Source: Chaunax sp. Z400
Taxonomy: Eukaryota > Chordata > Actinopteri > Lophiiformes > Chaunacidae
Length of the DNA stretch: 64,000 nt
Assembly (NCBI GenBank): GCA_037577475.1
Contig: CM075195.1
Location: 24,579,399 to 24,643,398, forward strand
Reading direction: 5' to 3'
The notes under the pieces are model-generated. The model was not told the origin of the DNA and searched no databases. It saw only the letters and a list, made by a program, of their open reading frames with translations. The first letter of the stretch is position 1. The number at the start of each line of letters is the position of its first letter. Below, piece by piece: positions 1 to 12,300 of the stretch. Position numbers and translations under genes: made by a program.

Positions 1-1190
1 CTCTGTTTGGTATCCTTGGTATTTGTGTATTGGTGTCATCTTAACTGGCTTTTGCAATTTAAAGGTGACTATTCATGCTCCTTTTCATACTTTTAGTTGG
101 GGTTCTACTAAAAGAGGTTTACCATTACTTTACTTCCTATAAATCTATATTTTTATATTGTACATTCCTGCAGCACAATTATTCACCCTCTGTCTAAAAA
201 TGTCTGTATTAACTCCTCTAACTAACTCCCTCTGACTGGCACAGCTCTATCTGTAGTGAACAGCCAGGGTTTCAAGCAAATGTACATACAAGAACAAACA
301 CTCAACAATGGGCTTCCATATGACAACACAGCAAGTTGAGTTAGCTTTGCAATATTAGGTTTTAAAATAATTAACATGAAACAAATAATTAACAGCATCC
401 AACCTAGTACTCTTACTATTGTTATTTACTTATGTTCAAATGAGGCTAAACATTTACACAATTTCTTTTGACTGTCCCTCAATAACACAACATTAGTCCA
501 ACATCTCCTATATGGGAGCAGCCATAGAATAAACAGTAAAAACAGAATAAAACAGAACAAAAAGTCAACTTTTACCATTATCAATTCTCGTTGATAAAGC
601 AGTTTGGTTGTAAAATGCACACACAAGTTCCAGTTTTTGAGTCATCGTGGGGACATGTCCTTCACATTAGCATTAAAAATAAAGTTCCACATCCTCAGAT
701 TGTAGAAGAAGGCAACAACAGATATCGGCATGCTTTGCTCGTACCTTCGACATCTTAGCTGTTGTTAGCAAGTGAGAATTCAACAGGTGGGCGGGATGGT
801 CACCTATAGCTGAAAGGCAGCCATCTATCTGTGCTAAGCCCTGAAAGATCTTAGATATTCACCTTTTTTAAACACACAATTGTTTTTAAGCTGGAGAAAT
901 CAAACAAGAGTCTTTTTAATTTTAGGGTGAGGGCCTGTAGACACACCAGCACACCACAATGAAAACTGTAATTTAATGATATTTGACCTTTAAAGGCCAT
1001 CAGTTTGCTAAATGCAACCTACATTTTATTGCCAGAAGTTCACGAAAATCCATTTTAGAAAATTTTACTAGTCTCTCACTCCAACTATTTCCTCTTCACC
1101 TCGAATCTCTGTTTTATTGCCCACAAATTCCACTCCAATTGCAGTTCTCACTTGAGCCCCTCCTCCCTCCTCCTCTGTGTCCCCCTGCAG
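1..1190. other. Intron or flank upstream of the LHFPL4-like exon
   Basis: I see no coding exon here. The sequence is AT-rich with a pyrimidine-rich run just before the acceptor at 1181-1190. It is probably the intron before the first LHFPL4-like exon in this window. Earlier coding exons, which would carry the first three membrane segments, must lie to the left of the window. Confidence 0.5.
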
Positions 1191-1427
1191 GAGTGTGCCT
1201 GGTGCTGGGTTGTATGATCTTCCCCGACGGATGGGACGCCGAGGTGATCCGGGACATGTGTGGGGAGCAAACAGGGAAATACTCCCTGGGAGATTGTTCT
1301 GTACGCTGGGCCTATATGCTAGCCATCATGGGCATCCTGGACGCCCTCATCCTCTCCTTCCTGGCTTTTGTCCTGGGTAACAGACAGACGGACTTCTATC
1401 TCGATGATTTGCAGACAGACAACAAAG
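1191..1427 (+). CDS. lhfpl4: LHFPL4-like exon: loop 2 and TM4
   Basis: The acceptor CCCCCTGCAG ends at 1190 and the donor is GTGAGT at 1428. Reading in phase 1 gives an uninterrupted 79-codon segment. It begins VCLVLGCMIF, contains two loop cysteines (DMCGE and GDCSVRW), and closes with the hydrophobic run YMLAIMGILDALILSFLAFV and the juxtamembrane VLGNRQTD. The following residues, FYLDDLQTDNK, are the start of the cytoplasmic tail. The upstream open frame beginning at 983 is intron and should not be read as the protein start. Confidence 0.88.
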
Positions 1428-4400
1428 GTGAGTAAAGGAGTAACGAGACATTACTCAGAACAGAGCAACATTTTAAATATGGCATTTTTACTTCATACTT
1501 TATTTAAGAAATCAAATATTTTCTGATATTCATCCTTGGTTTGGTCTTACCTTTCTCCTTTCATTGATCCTGTTCTACTTCTATGTACTCTTTCATGTCA
1601 CTCAGAAGAAAAAAAAAACATTTACTCATTTTCAGCTGACAATCTTTAATTCTGTTGACTAAACTGATGGCTGTTGTTGTACCCACAATTATCCTGGGGT
1701 GTTTTAGGGTTTGGTTAGTTTGGGTATATAAGAAGGCTCACCTCCACTCAAACTCTGGAGTGGTTTGCAGTCAGAAAGCAATCAGCCAGACCGTCGGATA
1801 CATCTGGCTCACACATTGACTGATGATTAAAGATCTAATCAAGTATATCGGATCCTAAAGAAAGAACCTCTGTCATGTGGTGTTATGCATCCGTCAGAGC
1901 CCATCCCTCTGACAGCGAACTCCTGAGGCATCACGTCTTCTCATACAATCCATTGTTTTGTAGTTGCTGTCTGGACACGCTTTGGAACACTGATATAAAT
2001 AAATACAAATACATGCAGTGAAAACAAATAATAAAGAAGAAAGACAGAAAGAAAGAAGGTGAGGCTTATTGAGGCAGTAATATTTCTGACCAATGAGAGA
2101 ACAGCTTGGCATTTATTTACAACTCTTGGACCACTTTTGAATGTTGCCATGCAAACACAAATGAAGCGAAGTGACAAATCCAACAATTGTAGTTCATTTT
2201 TTCTTGAATTGGAAAAAGAAAATAAACTCGTCTGAAAACGCCTTAAATTTCCATGTTTATTTAACAAGCATTTAAAACCACGTTACATTAACCTGAATAC
2301 GAATATAGATAATGCAGTGTACTACAATGCTCTGTCAATCTTCCACCAGCTCTTAACTGTTGGGTAACTAACCTGTAAGGCAACTTGACCAAAATTGAAA
2401 AATGAACTCCAACCTGACCTCAGTATAACTCCAGCCAAATTGCTCTCAGTGCTCTATTCAGAGTAGGAGAGGGTTTCTGACAGTTTGCATGATGTTGCAT
2501 CAGGACACTTTGAATTGCATTGTTTCAGCTGCATGAAAACAGAGGAAGAGGAGGAGACGAATAGCAGAGGAAAGACGGTCAACAGTTACGGGTAGAGTTC
2601 AAATCAGCAAAAAGTCTCCTAATGTACAACAGCACAAAAGAAATGGAGTGAAGCTGAAAGAACAAGAGGTGGTGAGATCTGTAACATAAAGCACACTATG
2701 AGAGATATACAGACAGATATTAAGCAGAGAGGAAGACACTGAAAGATAGAGAGAGAGAAAAGCGACATAAGATGTCTCGGTTCTCCGTGATGGTCTCCAT
2801 GGTAACTGCAGATATTCCAGAGTGTGGGTGTGTCTCTCTGTTCTTATCTGATTAATCTCACTGACAATCTCAGCGATTTTACACATTAAATGCATCCAAT
2901 GCTTCAGCAAAGAAACAAATGTCCTGTTAGCTTTTACATGTCAGCTGATACAAAGAACCTGCAGTCCCTGACAGCATCTGTTGTCTCTGCAGGGGGACTA
3001 AGGTGGAAAGGTAGACTGCGTGAGCATTAGGTCATTAACAACAAAAAGACAATGGGACCACGTAAAAATGTTTTAAATAAAAAATACATTTACTGCGAGA
3101 AACTTAATGAATCAAAAATGTAATCTGGTTTTCAAAATAAAAGTGATGACCTCAATATTTGCTTAGATATTATGCTTAACTCACATGTACACGTTCACTT
3201 TTGTACTAATATGCATTTTTCTTGCCTCACTGGGTTTTATGACACCTTTGTTTTTTTGTCCTTACAGATTTTGCTGTGTCAAGGGTAAGTTGACTTTTGC
3301 TTTATACATTTCATGTCCGTTGTGTTTGAGGAATTCATTAACATGGGCCTACTAGGGCCATGTGTTGGGTAGAATCTGGTGATACAATATGTATCATAAT
3401 ACACGGTTCTTTGTGTTAACAGTGGCAATATGTGCTTCTTCTTGTGTCAGTTGATGCTATGTTAGGGGGAAGATTCAGATTCAGACAATTTTATTAATCC
3501 CACAGGGATTTAGCAGCTTGTACACATGATAAAAAGAAAGAAAGAACCAATTAATACATACATAAATAAATACATGAATAAGAAATACACACACAAACAA
3601 ATAAATAAATGAATGAATAAATGAGAGAAGTGGAATAATTTTTTAAAAAAGTAAAAAAAGAAAAAACAGAGTTGAAAAGTCCAAAGGCGGATCACAGATA
3701 GAATTAAAAAAATTTGAGAAGCAATTAGTTTTACAATCAGGTAAAACGTAACAAGGCCCTGATGGCAACAGAGAAAATTCACTGACCAGACCAGAAGAAG
3801 CTAAAACACTTGTTGCTTTGTGATTTGTTGACACAGAAAGTCACTTTGTTTCACTCCTCTGATCTGAGAACAGATCTTGTGAAACCAGCAGATGCAGTAA
3901 AAGAGAAACACACAATTAAAGACTGATTTAGAGACAGAAGGCTGATGAAACAACACTGCTATCATGAAGTTTAAACACAACACAAAATGCCACAAATCTT
4001 TGCATGATAACTATTACTGTAGTTAAAAATCAATACAGTGTTTTTGGGAGTCGGCATTATGTTATTCAAGGGTATCAGTATAGTCTTACATCCCTGCTGC
4101 CAACATAAAGCCTCATTAGAATGAGAGCTTTAAGGCATTCAATAGATTGTATGGTCATTTATTACGGAGGGACGGTAAATACCTTTGATTTATTCTATTC
4201 CTCCATATGTAACCCCTTAAACCCACCCACTACCCATATGTCACATACTATAAATACAATAATAGGCCTAACTAAAAAAGGTAATCGATAAAAAAAAACA
4301 ACAACACAATTCTATCATTCTGTTCAAAAGTTAAATTTCCTTACATTTTAGGTTTTAAGGATCAAAAAAATTGATAACATTATAATTTTATTCAGATTTT

Positions 4401-5454
4401 TATTTACCTCTCATGCCTGGATTTCCTGCATTTTGTAGTTGAGATACAGCAAAGACACAACCTACAGTTTCATTACCAGTATCAGCTGCTTCATAGCATT
4501 CTCAAGTCTATCATTTAAAAATGGCTACTTTAACATACAGTTTTCTCTACTGCCACCAATAGAGCAGGCTGAGATAATGTACCTTGTAAATCGGATGTGG
4601 CTAAAAAGGAGGCATCGGTGTTCTCAGAGGTGGTATGTAGACATTTGTCGTGTCTTACTTGAATTATGGCTACACTGCCCCCAGAGATTTCCAGTGGTAC
4701 TGCTGCGTTTCATCCGTTTAATCCATATCCATAAGTTTTTAGAAAATGTTCTCAAATACGGATGAAATGAACCCAGAATATGAACGGAAGGCTCCGTCTT
4801 TAAGCATAAATGAGCCTGAATTGGACTACCAGGGGCACGTCAGTTCAACATCAGTGTTATCAGTGATATGTGTTTGTCATGTGTGACAAGGTGACAAATA
4901 AACATATTTCAAATATTAAATGCATTGTTGTTTGGTCCAAATTACTGCTAAAATAATTATTTTAATAAAAGTATTATTATAGTATGTCTTTATTTTTTTT
5001 TCTAAATCACAATTGCACACTTTTGACCCATGTTGTGTACTAGAAGGGGCTTGGATAGCTTGTGCATCAAAGGGTTAAACACATGATCTCTAATTACAGT
5101 GAAATCAGATTGTTTATGAAGTTGATAGTGATACAGATCTCATTTTAACAGCAGGTGTTAATGGTCTTAGTCTGTAGTATTGGTCAAGGCCCAAAGATCC
5201 TATATTTTTAATGATGCAGTTCAGGAGCAGCTTTTCATCGGCTTCAAAAGCCCCTGATTATTTCCTGAACTCAACAAAGCTTCTCCAGAGCCACAGAAAA
5301 CCTCATACAGCTTGTTTCAATGGGCAGGATGCTTAATTGTATTTTGATTTTATTTTTTATTAGTTGTTTATATGGTCTAAGGAAATCTTTTTTCTTTCAG
5401 ATTGAGGTTCGGGACAGAAGGGAGCCGAGGTATGGAGTTCAGCGTCTTCACTGA
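1191..5454 (+). CDS. lhfpl4: LHFPL4-like tetraspan protein, 3' part of gene (partial)
   Basis: This is the 3' end of an LHFPL-family four-transmembrane gene. LHFPL4 is an auxiliary subunit of GABA-A receptors that links them to neuroligin-2 at inhibitory synapses. Exon 1191-1427 encodes the second extracellular loop and the last membrane segment. The motifs GCMIFPDGWDAE, DMCGEQTGKYSLGDCSVRWAY and ILDALILSFLAFVLGNRQTD are close to my memory of vertebrate LHFPL4 and less like LHFPL3. The exon starts in phase 1 and ends AAC AAA G before GTGAGT. A 17-nt microexon (3268-3284) continues the frame as DFAVSR. A final exon from 5401 (acceptor TTTCTTTCAG) adds IEVRDRREPRYGVQRLH and stops with TGA at 5452-5454. 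The first exon is firm. The alternative C-terminus is less certain, and the a/b teleost duplicate cannot be assigned here. Confidence 0.8.
1716..1850 (+). promoter_or_regulatory. TATA-like stretch with stem-loop inside an LHFPL4 intron
   Basis: GGTATATAAGAAGG lies at about 1723-1737. It is followed by an imperfect stem, CCACTC then GAGTGG, and GC-richer unique-looking DNA. It could be a cryptic promoter or a fragment of a retroelement LTR. No coding exon follows directly, so the assignment is weak. Confidence 0.15.
3268..3284 (+). CDS. lhfpl4: 17-nt microexon of the LHFPL4-like gene
   Basis: A T-rich tract and CTTACAG precede it, and a consensus donor GTAAGT follows at 3285-3290. The 17 bases complete the codon left open by the previous exon (G plus AT gives Asp) and encode D-F-A-V-S-R, ending in phase 0. 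LHFPL4 tails continue with a similar Asp-Phe after the ENK/DNK segment, which supports the call. A 17-nt exon could be a chance match, so RNA evidence is needed. Confidence 0.55.
3473..3520. mobile_element. Fish retroelement tail fragment
   Basis: The segment with TTTTATTAATCCCACAGGGA resembles the 3' ends of very common teleost non-LTR elements, whose consensus reads roughly TTTATTAATCCCACAGGGGA. Only the tail is recognisable. It is followed by A-rich, low-complexity sequence to about 3670. Confidence 0.4.
5401..5454 (+). CDS. lhfpl4: Candidate terminal exon of the LHFPL4-like gene
   Basis: A good branch and pyrimidine tract and TTTCTTTCAG end at 5400. In phase 0 from the microexon the frame reads 17 codons of basic, charged residues (EVRDRREPRYG) to TGA. 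I cannot match this tail to a remembered LHFPL4 C-terminus. An alternative acceptor-donor pair at 14187-14257 could instead be used. The 3' UTR would run through the pyrimidine-rich (TCTTC)n stretch at 5477-5512. Confidence 0.35.
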   Translation: MEVRDRREPRYGVQRLH

Positions 5455-5476
5455 GGACAGCCACGGCACTGGACAA

Positions 5477-5512
5477 CTTCTTCTCTCTCTTCTCTTCTCT
5501 TCTCTTCTCTCC
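5477..5512 (+). repeat. (TCTTC)n microsatellite
   Basis: About six imperfect TCTTC units lie just after the candidate LHFPL4 stop codon, so they may be part of the 3' UTR. Confidence 0.85.
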
Positions 5513-6890
5513 AATGTTCAGGATATCACCTAATCTCAAAGCAGACATCAAGTGTATAGGATTCTGTAAAATACAAGAAAAAAACAAAACACACACAACT
5601 ATATTTTGAAAAAAGATTATACAAGGTTGTACAGTGCATTTAACACTTGACTTTCTCAACAAATACCTTTATGATTAAAAAAAAAAACTGTATTTAAAGT
5701 CTTGATTTGTGTGAGAAATCCAATCCTTAAGATGAAGAACCATCATAACCATCTATGAGTTTGATGATTTCTTTAAAATCTTGCTAGTTGAGGACTTTGA
5801 GTTTGTGTGTTGTGTACATTCATAGCTTCAGAGAGCAGATTATTGATACTCCTCCTGCAGTAGTAGAGTCAAGACAGTGGCAAATACATTATTCGCATTC
5901 ACAACACTTCAACAGGGAATCGTATGGCTCTTCATCTAAGGACTTTCAAATGTGAGGAATTTAAAGGAGTGCCCCATAGCAGCTTTACAGAACCTCAACA
6001 TCTCTGGGAGATTCTCTACTGTACATACAGAACAATGTAAATAACATTGCTGCTGATGAAAACAGCCGACAACAAAACCTCATCTGATTCTATTGCGTTC
6101 AAGAATAGTATTTCTACCCTTGGTTTCGGTGTTACTCATGCCGGAAGAGCATTGGAGTGTGTACAAATCCATGTCCTTAATATTACTCCTCAATACAGAT
6201 TTGGTGGGATTAGACAGATGGGAATATAATGGACATCCCACAGAAAAGCCAAAAGCCATTAATCAAATTTATTATGATCACAATTTGTTTCACTTTGATC
6301 ACTTCCCTTGCATCAACCTGGCCTCCAAAACTACCGTAGTATTTCACTCTGAAGTATATAGTAGAAATTCTAAATTGCTGGACTGAACAACATATTTTTT
6401 TTCAGTCCTTTCGAATGATTTCTCCAGTGTGCAGTTTACTCCAGTTCATGGGTCCAGCATGCAAACATCAGTTTACTCTACATATGTCTTAAGACTGTGT
6501 GAATATGGCTGCAATAGTCAGCCTTCTCTCAGAGGGAAACCCCAAGTGCTGCATTGTCTTAAGGTGATGTCACTTAAATGCCTCTTTGACTAGACAACGC
6601 TGCCTGTAGATGTAAAAGGGATCATAAGAGGGACAAAAGCACAGCAAATAATCCCCCAAAATGAAGAAAAAAGCCCTTAAATAGTGCAAAATCATGTCAA
6701 AATGTCACCTCTGCATCAGTATTAGTCAGTAGAATATATTGTGACTTGGTGTCCTCATGTAAGACATCCATTTTTATGTAATTGGCAAGGCAACATTTTA
6801 GAAATGCTGAAATCAAGATCTCCCAAGGCATCGCCCCAGCCACAAAGAGTAAAGTAGCTTAAACTTAGCCAAACTGAAATGCATTGGGCC
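5513..6890. other. Non-coding stretch after the LHFPL4-like gene
   Basis: No exon with family similarity is visible. It probably includes the 3' UTR of the LHFPL4-like transcript and then plain intergenic DNA. A short A-run follows ATTAAA-like sequence near 5673, but I cannot place the cleavage site. Confidence 0.4.
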
Positions 6891-7280
6891 TCATGCAAGA
6901 ACATTTTACACTAGAATGGCTCACAGTAGTAGAGTGAATACCTCCACCAATGCTACACATGTCTGTGTAACTTGGCCAGACCATGCTCCACCCCTTCACA
7001 AGGTTTTGTGGAAATTGGCTCCATAGTTTTGCATAATTAGGTAGAAAATATGAAAAACGTTTGATATGTAAAAAAAAAAAAAAAAAATTTTTTTTATTTT
7101 TTATATCTGCCCTTCTATCCAGATCTACTCCAAACTTTAATGGGTTGTTTCCTGGCTCGTTTCTCTTCCTCCCACCAAGAACTTCGTACAGTAGTTTTTG
7201 CGTAATCCTACGAAAAAGCAAATCAACAACCAAACAAACAACACATGGGTGCAAACATAACATCCATGGTGGAGATAAAT
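6890..7280 (+). mobile_element. Dispersed fish repeat, copy 1 (interrupted)
   Basis: The left part (6935-7045) reads CTCCACC...ACTTGGCCAGACC...CCACCCCTTCACAAGGTTTTGTGGAAATTGG...ATAGTTTTGCATAAT. The right part (7195-7275) reads TTTTTGCGTAATCCTACG...CAAACAAACAACACATGGGTGC...CATCCATGGTGGAGAT. This is the layout of a widespread teleost element ending in AACCTCC..GG-GGAGGT. The two parts are separated by an A-run and T-run palindrome at 7071-7100 and about 100 unrelated bases. Related copies lie at 51540-51725 and 52085-52255. Confidence 0.55.
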
Positions 7281-7917
7281 ATAGATTTTTTTCTCTGTTA
7301 GGTTTGTCATATGAGTGTTGCCTTCCCGATTCAACGACCCTTTGGTAAATCTCTTATTAATCTGTTAATGAATTGCATATTCATGAGATTTGATCCACAA
7401 AATGCTGCATACAGTGAGGCTGTTCTGCCCCACTCTGCACAGTAATGTGGCAGAAATAAGGAGGGAATGATTTCACATGGACTAAGAATAGCAGGGTCAA
7501 TCAAAGCAGTCCATCAACAGGAAGCGAGGCAGTCGATGCAGAGTGACAAGAGATTGATAGGAGAATATTATGCAGCAGAGGAGACTCCCCTGGACAACTG
7601 CTAAACTGTGAAAGCATGTTAATAGAATCACAAATCCAAAAGAAAAGAACAAAGAATTTCTTTCCTCGCAGTAAATGGACAGATTTTCATTTTGATTTGA
7701 TTTAGTTCTGATTCATTCAGGTATTTTCATTTCTAAACCAGCACCTGTTATGACTGATGTAACACCAGCGGTCTGGACCACACATGACTTTTATTCATAC
7801 CGGGAGAAATAATTAATTCAATGCAAAGTGTTCTTGCTTGAGGCCCTTTGCGTCTACAGTAGCCACCATGTGTTACAATAATAAGTTACTAATACCCTCC
7901 TCCCAAAAAACAAGAAG

Positions 7918-8139
7918 CTAGCTACCTACTATCCTGACTGTGGCCTCAAATGTTAGAGTATTGCTTATGTAGCCACCAAGCATTGTTGCTCCAACAATGT
8001 ACCTTGATGTAGCACTGAAGACAAGGCCCCTGGTGCCACTGGTTGGTCTCAAAACACATATGACATAAATTATTGCTGGCACATTTATACCAGTGATCAC
8101 TGCTGCACCAGCAAAAAAGAAGCTGACATTTGTAAACAA
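7918..8139 (-). other. Unrecognised open segment, hydrophobic
   Basis: On the minus strand there is an open stretch of about 73 residues with alternating hydrophobic and small residues (VITGINVPAIIYVICVL; YIVGATMLGGYISNTLTF), as in a membrane protein. I do not recognise a family, and no flanking splice sites or start context convince me. On the opposite strand 8265-8360 has another hydrophobic open stretch (SLVCISGIALSVVLTC). The two point in opposite directions and could be relics of an inverted membrane-protein pseudogene or simply chance. Confidence 0.15.
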
Positions 8140-8578
8140 GACGACATAGAGGTGAAATGTCTAAATCATGTTATCATCATACGAAAAAGAAAAAATTGGT
8201 ACATGCTCCAAAAAAATATGAAACTACCTGCAAGGGTACTCACAATTGACTCACCATTGTTCCCATGAGCACAGTTATGGCCTCTATAGGCTATAGCCTC
8301 GTCTGTATCAGTGGCATTGCTCTCAGTGTGGTTCTAACATGTGACATGCTGCAATTGCACCTCGGGGCTCTTACCCTCTACCCCTTCCAGACTGTAAGAG
8401 AACCTCATCGCAGGAATAAAGTTAGTTGTTTTTTAAAAAAAGCACACGATTAATTCTTTCATACTGTAATCCCTGAGACAGCAGTTCAGCTTCAGTCAAG
8501 TTCAGACCAAAGATTCATGACGGGACACGTTGCAGGGAAACGTTCTAGAGGTGTAAACTTCCATCTCAGCTCGACTCA

Positions 8579-9393
8579 GGGGCCGTCTACACGACAACCT
8601 TTTCACCCAAAAACGGAAACTTTTCGTTGCGTTTCGTCCGTCCGTTTATACGAGAACGGTGTTTTCTGGGACTGAAACCGCAAACTTTTGAAAGCGGGCT
8701 CCAGAGTGGAAATTTTTTAAAACGTCACCACACCGTTTTCGTATAAATGGGCAAAACGCAACTCTATCTGAAAACGATGACGACACAGTCTCACTTCGCG
8801 CATGCCCTTTTAAAAAAAAGAAGAAGTTTTTTTTGTTTGTTTTTTGCATTTTTGCCTTTATTTGAAAGAGACAGCTGAAGAGATGACAGGAAACATGGGA
8901 GAGAGAGTGGGGGGGAAGACATGCGGCAAATGGCCATGGGCGGAATCCTACGCCAATGGCTGCAGAACTATAGCCTCGGTACATGGGGTTCGTGCTCTAC
9001 CTACCTACCTGTCTGCGCCCCACGCATGCCTATTCCTGCCAGCCTTATTCATGTACACAGACAGCAAACAGCTACTATGGCCAGAATAACAAAAATACAA
9101 CATCGGACTGTCCGGTTTTGTTTGTGATGCAGACTCTGTTGAATTAATTAATGCTCCTCCAATGTAGATTTGCTGAACCGCCACTGTGATCTTGTTCTGT
9201 AATGTGGATTTTGAAAAGTTACACCACCAACTACTGACATGGCATGCATACTACAGTGTTTTCAGTCGGGTTTGCGGATCCGTGTGTACGGGGATCGTTT
9301 CAGAAACTATGCCGTGTGAATGCAGAAGGTTTTGAAAACACAAAGAAAAAACTTCTCAGATTTCTGCAAAAACGTTGTCGTGTAAACGGGGCC
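8579..9393. mobile_element. Non-autonomous DNA transposon with terminal inverted repeats
   Basis: The left end reads GGGGCCGTCTACACGACAAC. The reverse complement of the right end reads GGCCCCGTTTACACGACAAC, so the termini form a good inverted repeat. Both ends are flanked by TCA (8576-8578 and 9394-9396), a possible 3-bp target duplication. Subterminal DNA repeats motifs such as AAAACG and CCGT in both orientations. No transposase is encoded. The element is about 815 bp, but part of that is a nested SINE-like insertion at 8860-9040. Confidence 0.7.
8860..9040 (-). mobile_element. tRNA-like SINE nested in the DNA transposon
   Basis: The stretch with GACATGCGGCAAATGGCC, GGCGGAATCCTACGCC, CTATAGCCTCGGTACATGG and GCTCTACCTACC has the layout of a common teleost repeat. 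Read on the minus strand that repeat keeps tRNA-like A-box and B-box regions, and GCTCTACC-AC-GAG is the tRNA D-arm remnant. The B-box equivalent is degenerate here, so this is an old copy. It starts after a poly-T/poly-A junction near 8825-8850. Confidence 0.5.
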
Positions 9394-9396
9394 TCA

Positions 9397-12300
9397 GATG
9401 TTCAAGTCGCTAGTGGCTTGTTTTAAAATGTAATGCACGTCATCTTTTCAACAGCCAATCAGTAGGCCTACCTCGTAGCAAAGTAAGTTGGTCAATTCAG
9501 TAGCAAACTTTCAGCTGGTTGATTGCTCAACCACACGTCCACCTTTTGTTTTCGCTGGTTGATCAATACTAGAGGTGCAACTGTAGTAAGTAACACACGA
9601 TTATATCCAGCCACAAAAACCATGAAAGGCCAACAACAGATGTACAGAGAGCCTTTGCTGAACACCGTCTCATCCAGTCAGGCAGGTTGCATTGGAAGTA
9701 GTTGCAAGTTTCAACTCGCCTCGCCATTAATCTTTGGTCTGAGCAGACATCATCACAATAAAAATACATCCTTGCAAGGGACTGGTTTTACTGTATTAGA
9801 TTTAACTTTAATCCTTCATGTACTTTGTCAGGGATGCAACATTAACACGTTCAACTAATCACCTTAAAATATCAGATATCAGGCAGCATTACTTTTAAAA
9901 AACATCAGAAATATTTGCATAATGGGTTAATATGGCACGAGATGCCTATTGGATGTTGGCTCAGCAAGGCACATGTACACACATTGTACCGGTGCATCCT
10001 TTTGCTAAAAAGCCTGTAATGAGCAGATAGCTAGATGTACAGTGTGAGAACTAGCTAACTCAGGAAGCTGTGCAGACAGTACTGTATTAAAGGCTCATTA
10101 TGAAAAAAAAAAAGTCAAACATGCTAGCAAGATTTAGTTGATGCTCTTGCGCCGTGGTCATCGGCCAAATGGCACTCCACATATCCTGTGTTAGAGTTTT
10201 AGTAGAATAGCACTACTCCAGCCCTCCAAGCTGGGCCTTCAAGACAATATGTAAACAGGCCTTAATGCAGAATCTGATGACGCTACATGCTACATGTATC
10301 AACCATCTTAGGATAGGAGCACTGGGCCCTTATTCAAGAGAAGTTTCTTTCACTTTAACCTTGAAGTAACTGCAAGCATTTTAAAAATACGATAGAAACA
10401 ATCAACTGCATCTATAGATCTCATCTTTTTTGGTATTGCAAGAAATAAGTTTTTGCTTTTGATATGTACATGATTATTTGAGAAAAATAGTGCACTTGCT
10501 GAGACATCAGCATGATTTTATATCTAAAGGTAAAAATGGTGGTAATGTCTCTCATATATATTGTGATTTAGACATCTCCTATAGCGTGCATTTCTCATTT
10601 GGAAATACTTTCATGGGCCAAGGACATACTGTATGTTACAACAAGACAAAAAGCCCTTAGACCTAAGTGGTTCCAGGCGTCCAAGCATCATTACCTGTGT
10701 GATCGTCGGTCTCCTCTCCGGGTACTCTGTTCCTGAGGACTTGACGATGAACTGAAGAATACCTTAACAAGGAACTGACAATACCTTAACCCTGATGAGC
10801 ACATATTTGTAACACTCCAGGTGCCTCTAAGAACTCTTGAGTTAATTCAGATGTGGTGCAGAACCAGCAAAACAAGTAGTGATGCTGTAGTTGTTTTCTA
10901 CTAAAGACTACATACTCTGACTGAGCTCTGAAACTAGGTGGGTTTTACTGCACATGTGAGGTCAATTCAGTTTCAAGTCAAACAATTTAAACCAAATTGT
11001 TTTTTTCCTCCAATTATTTGAATTAATTTGGGGAAACATTTTGATATGTAGAAGTAAAAAATGAGTTTTTGATTTGTCTTTTTTTATTTTTTTTAGTTTG
11101 TGATTGGACTCCAAAGCTGAATTCACCTCAGTCATGATCTGCAGAATCATCTAAAAGAAGAACAAACAGAACACAGAGATGATGATGAGAATCTTTTTTC
11201 GATCTCTAGCAGCAAACAAAGCTTTTGCTGACGGTGTAAATGTTACTGATGTATCGATGAGTTCATCATAGTTTTTATCATGCAATATCATGTATAAAGA
11301 CATATTGTTGGGGGCGGGATGGGGCGGGGGCAAAGATGAATAATGTCCAGTGATTTATGTTAATAGTTGACTTTCTGTTTACTCCTGAAATGCAGATGTT
11401 GCCAAATTACGATCAACTATCATGTGTGAACATGAAAAAAGAAATAATTAGTTTTGTTTTGTATAACAAAAGAATGATATAATGATATTTGTCAAGTACT
11501 TCTGATGAGATCTTTGTTTCATGTGTTAACTGCAGAATCCTTCTGTTCTGTTATGGTTTACTTTCTATGTATTTTGGTATGATGATTGTTGTTCTGTCAC
11601 ATCTTATCTTCTCAGATTCTATCTTGACTTTTTGAAATCTCAACTCCCAAAAATGTATAAAAATCTATTTATAAAATTGCTTGATGACGTGGATGGAGTC
11701 TGAGAGAGGCTTGTTCCTTTACATGAATTATGATGACATGCTGGTTTTGATTTGAGAACTATGTCTAATTAATTCCTCTTTGTGAATAGTATTCCAATTC
11801 ACCATGATGACAATTTCTGTTATTGAAACACATTTTGAGAAGGTCGAATAAAGATATTTTACATTCAAAAACATCAAACTGACTAACTCAATCTGTAAAG
11901 TGGATGTTCTGTTACATACAGCTTTATACACAATATACCAGCCAATTATCATGAAGTTGTGTTTGACTATTTTATGTGATTAACAGCCAGGCCGGCTAGT
12001 TCTAGTTCTGCCGTTGAGGCTGAGTCACACACCCAAATATATCACACAGGGCCTCTGCACACAGACAATTGAGACTTCATCAGTCAGTTCATCCTCTGTG
12101 TGGTCTGCGTTTGCCAGCTACCACACTGGTCAGCCAGTTTTGTTATTCATTGAATTCTGCGTTGTATCCATTTGGAGTAGGATGAAGCAGGATGAGATTT
12201 AAACACCACAGGACTGGCCCCATTACAGTGAAAAGTTCTGCTTTTAGAAACCTCAATGGTTTCACTGGCAATTTCGTTTGGAATTGGGGTTAATTTTTCA

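Noticed and set aside
983..1190. Extension of the LHFPL4-like frame upstream to an ATG at 983
   Set aside because: The CCCCCTGCAG acceptor at 1190 and loss of family similarity show that this part is intron.
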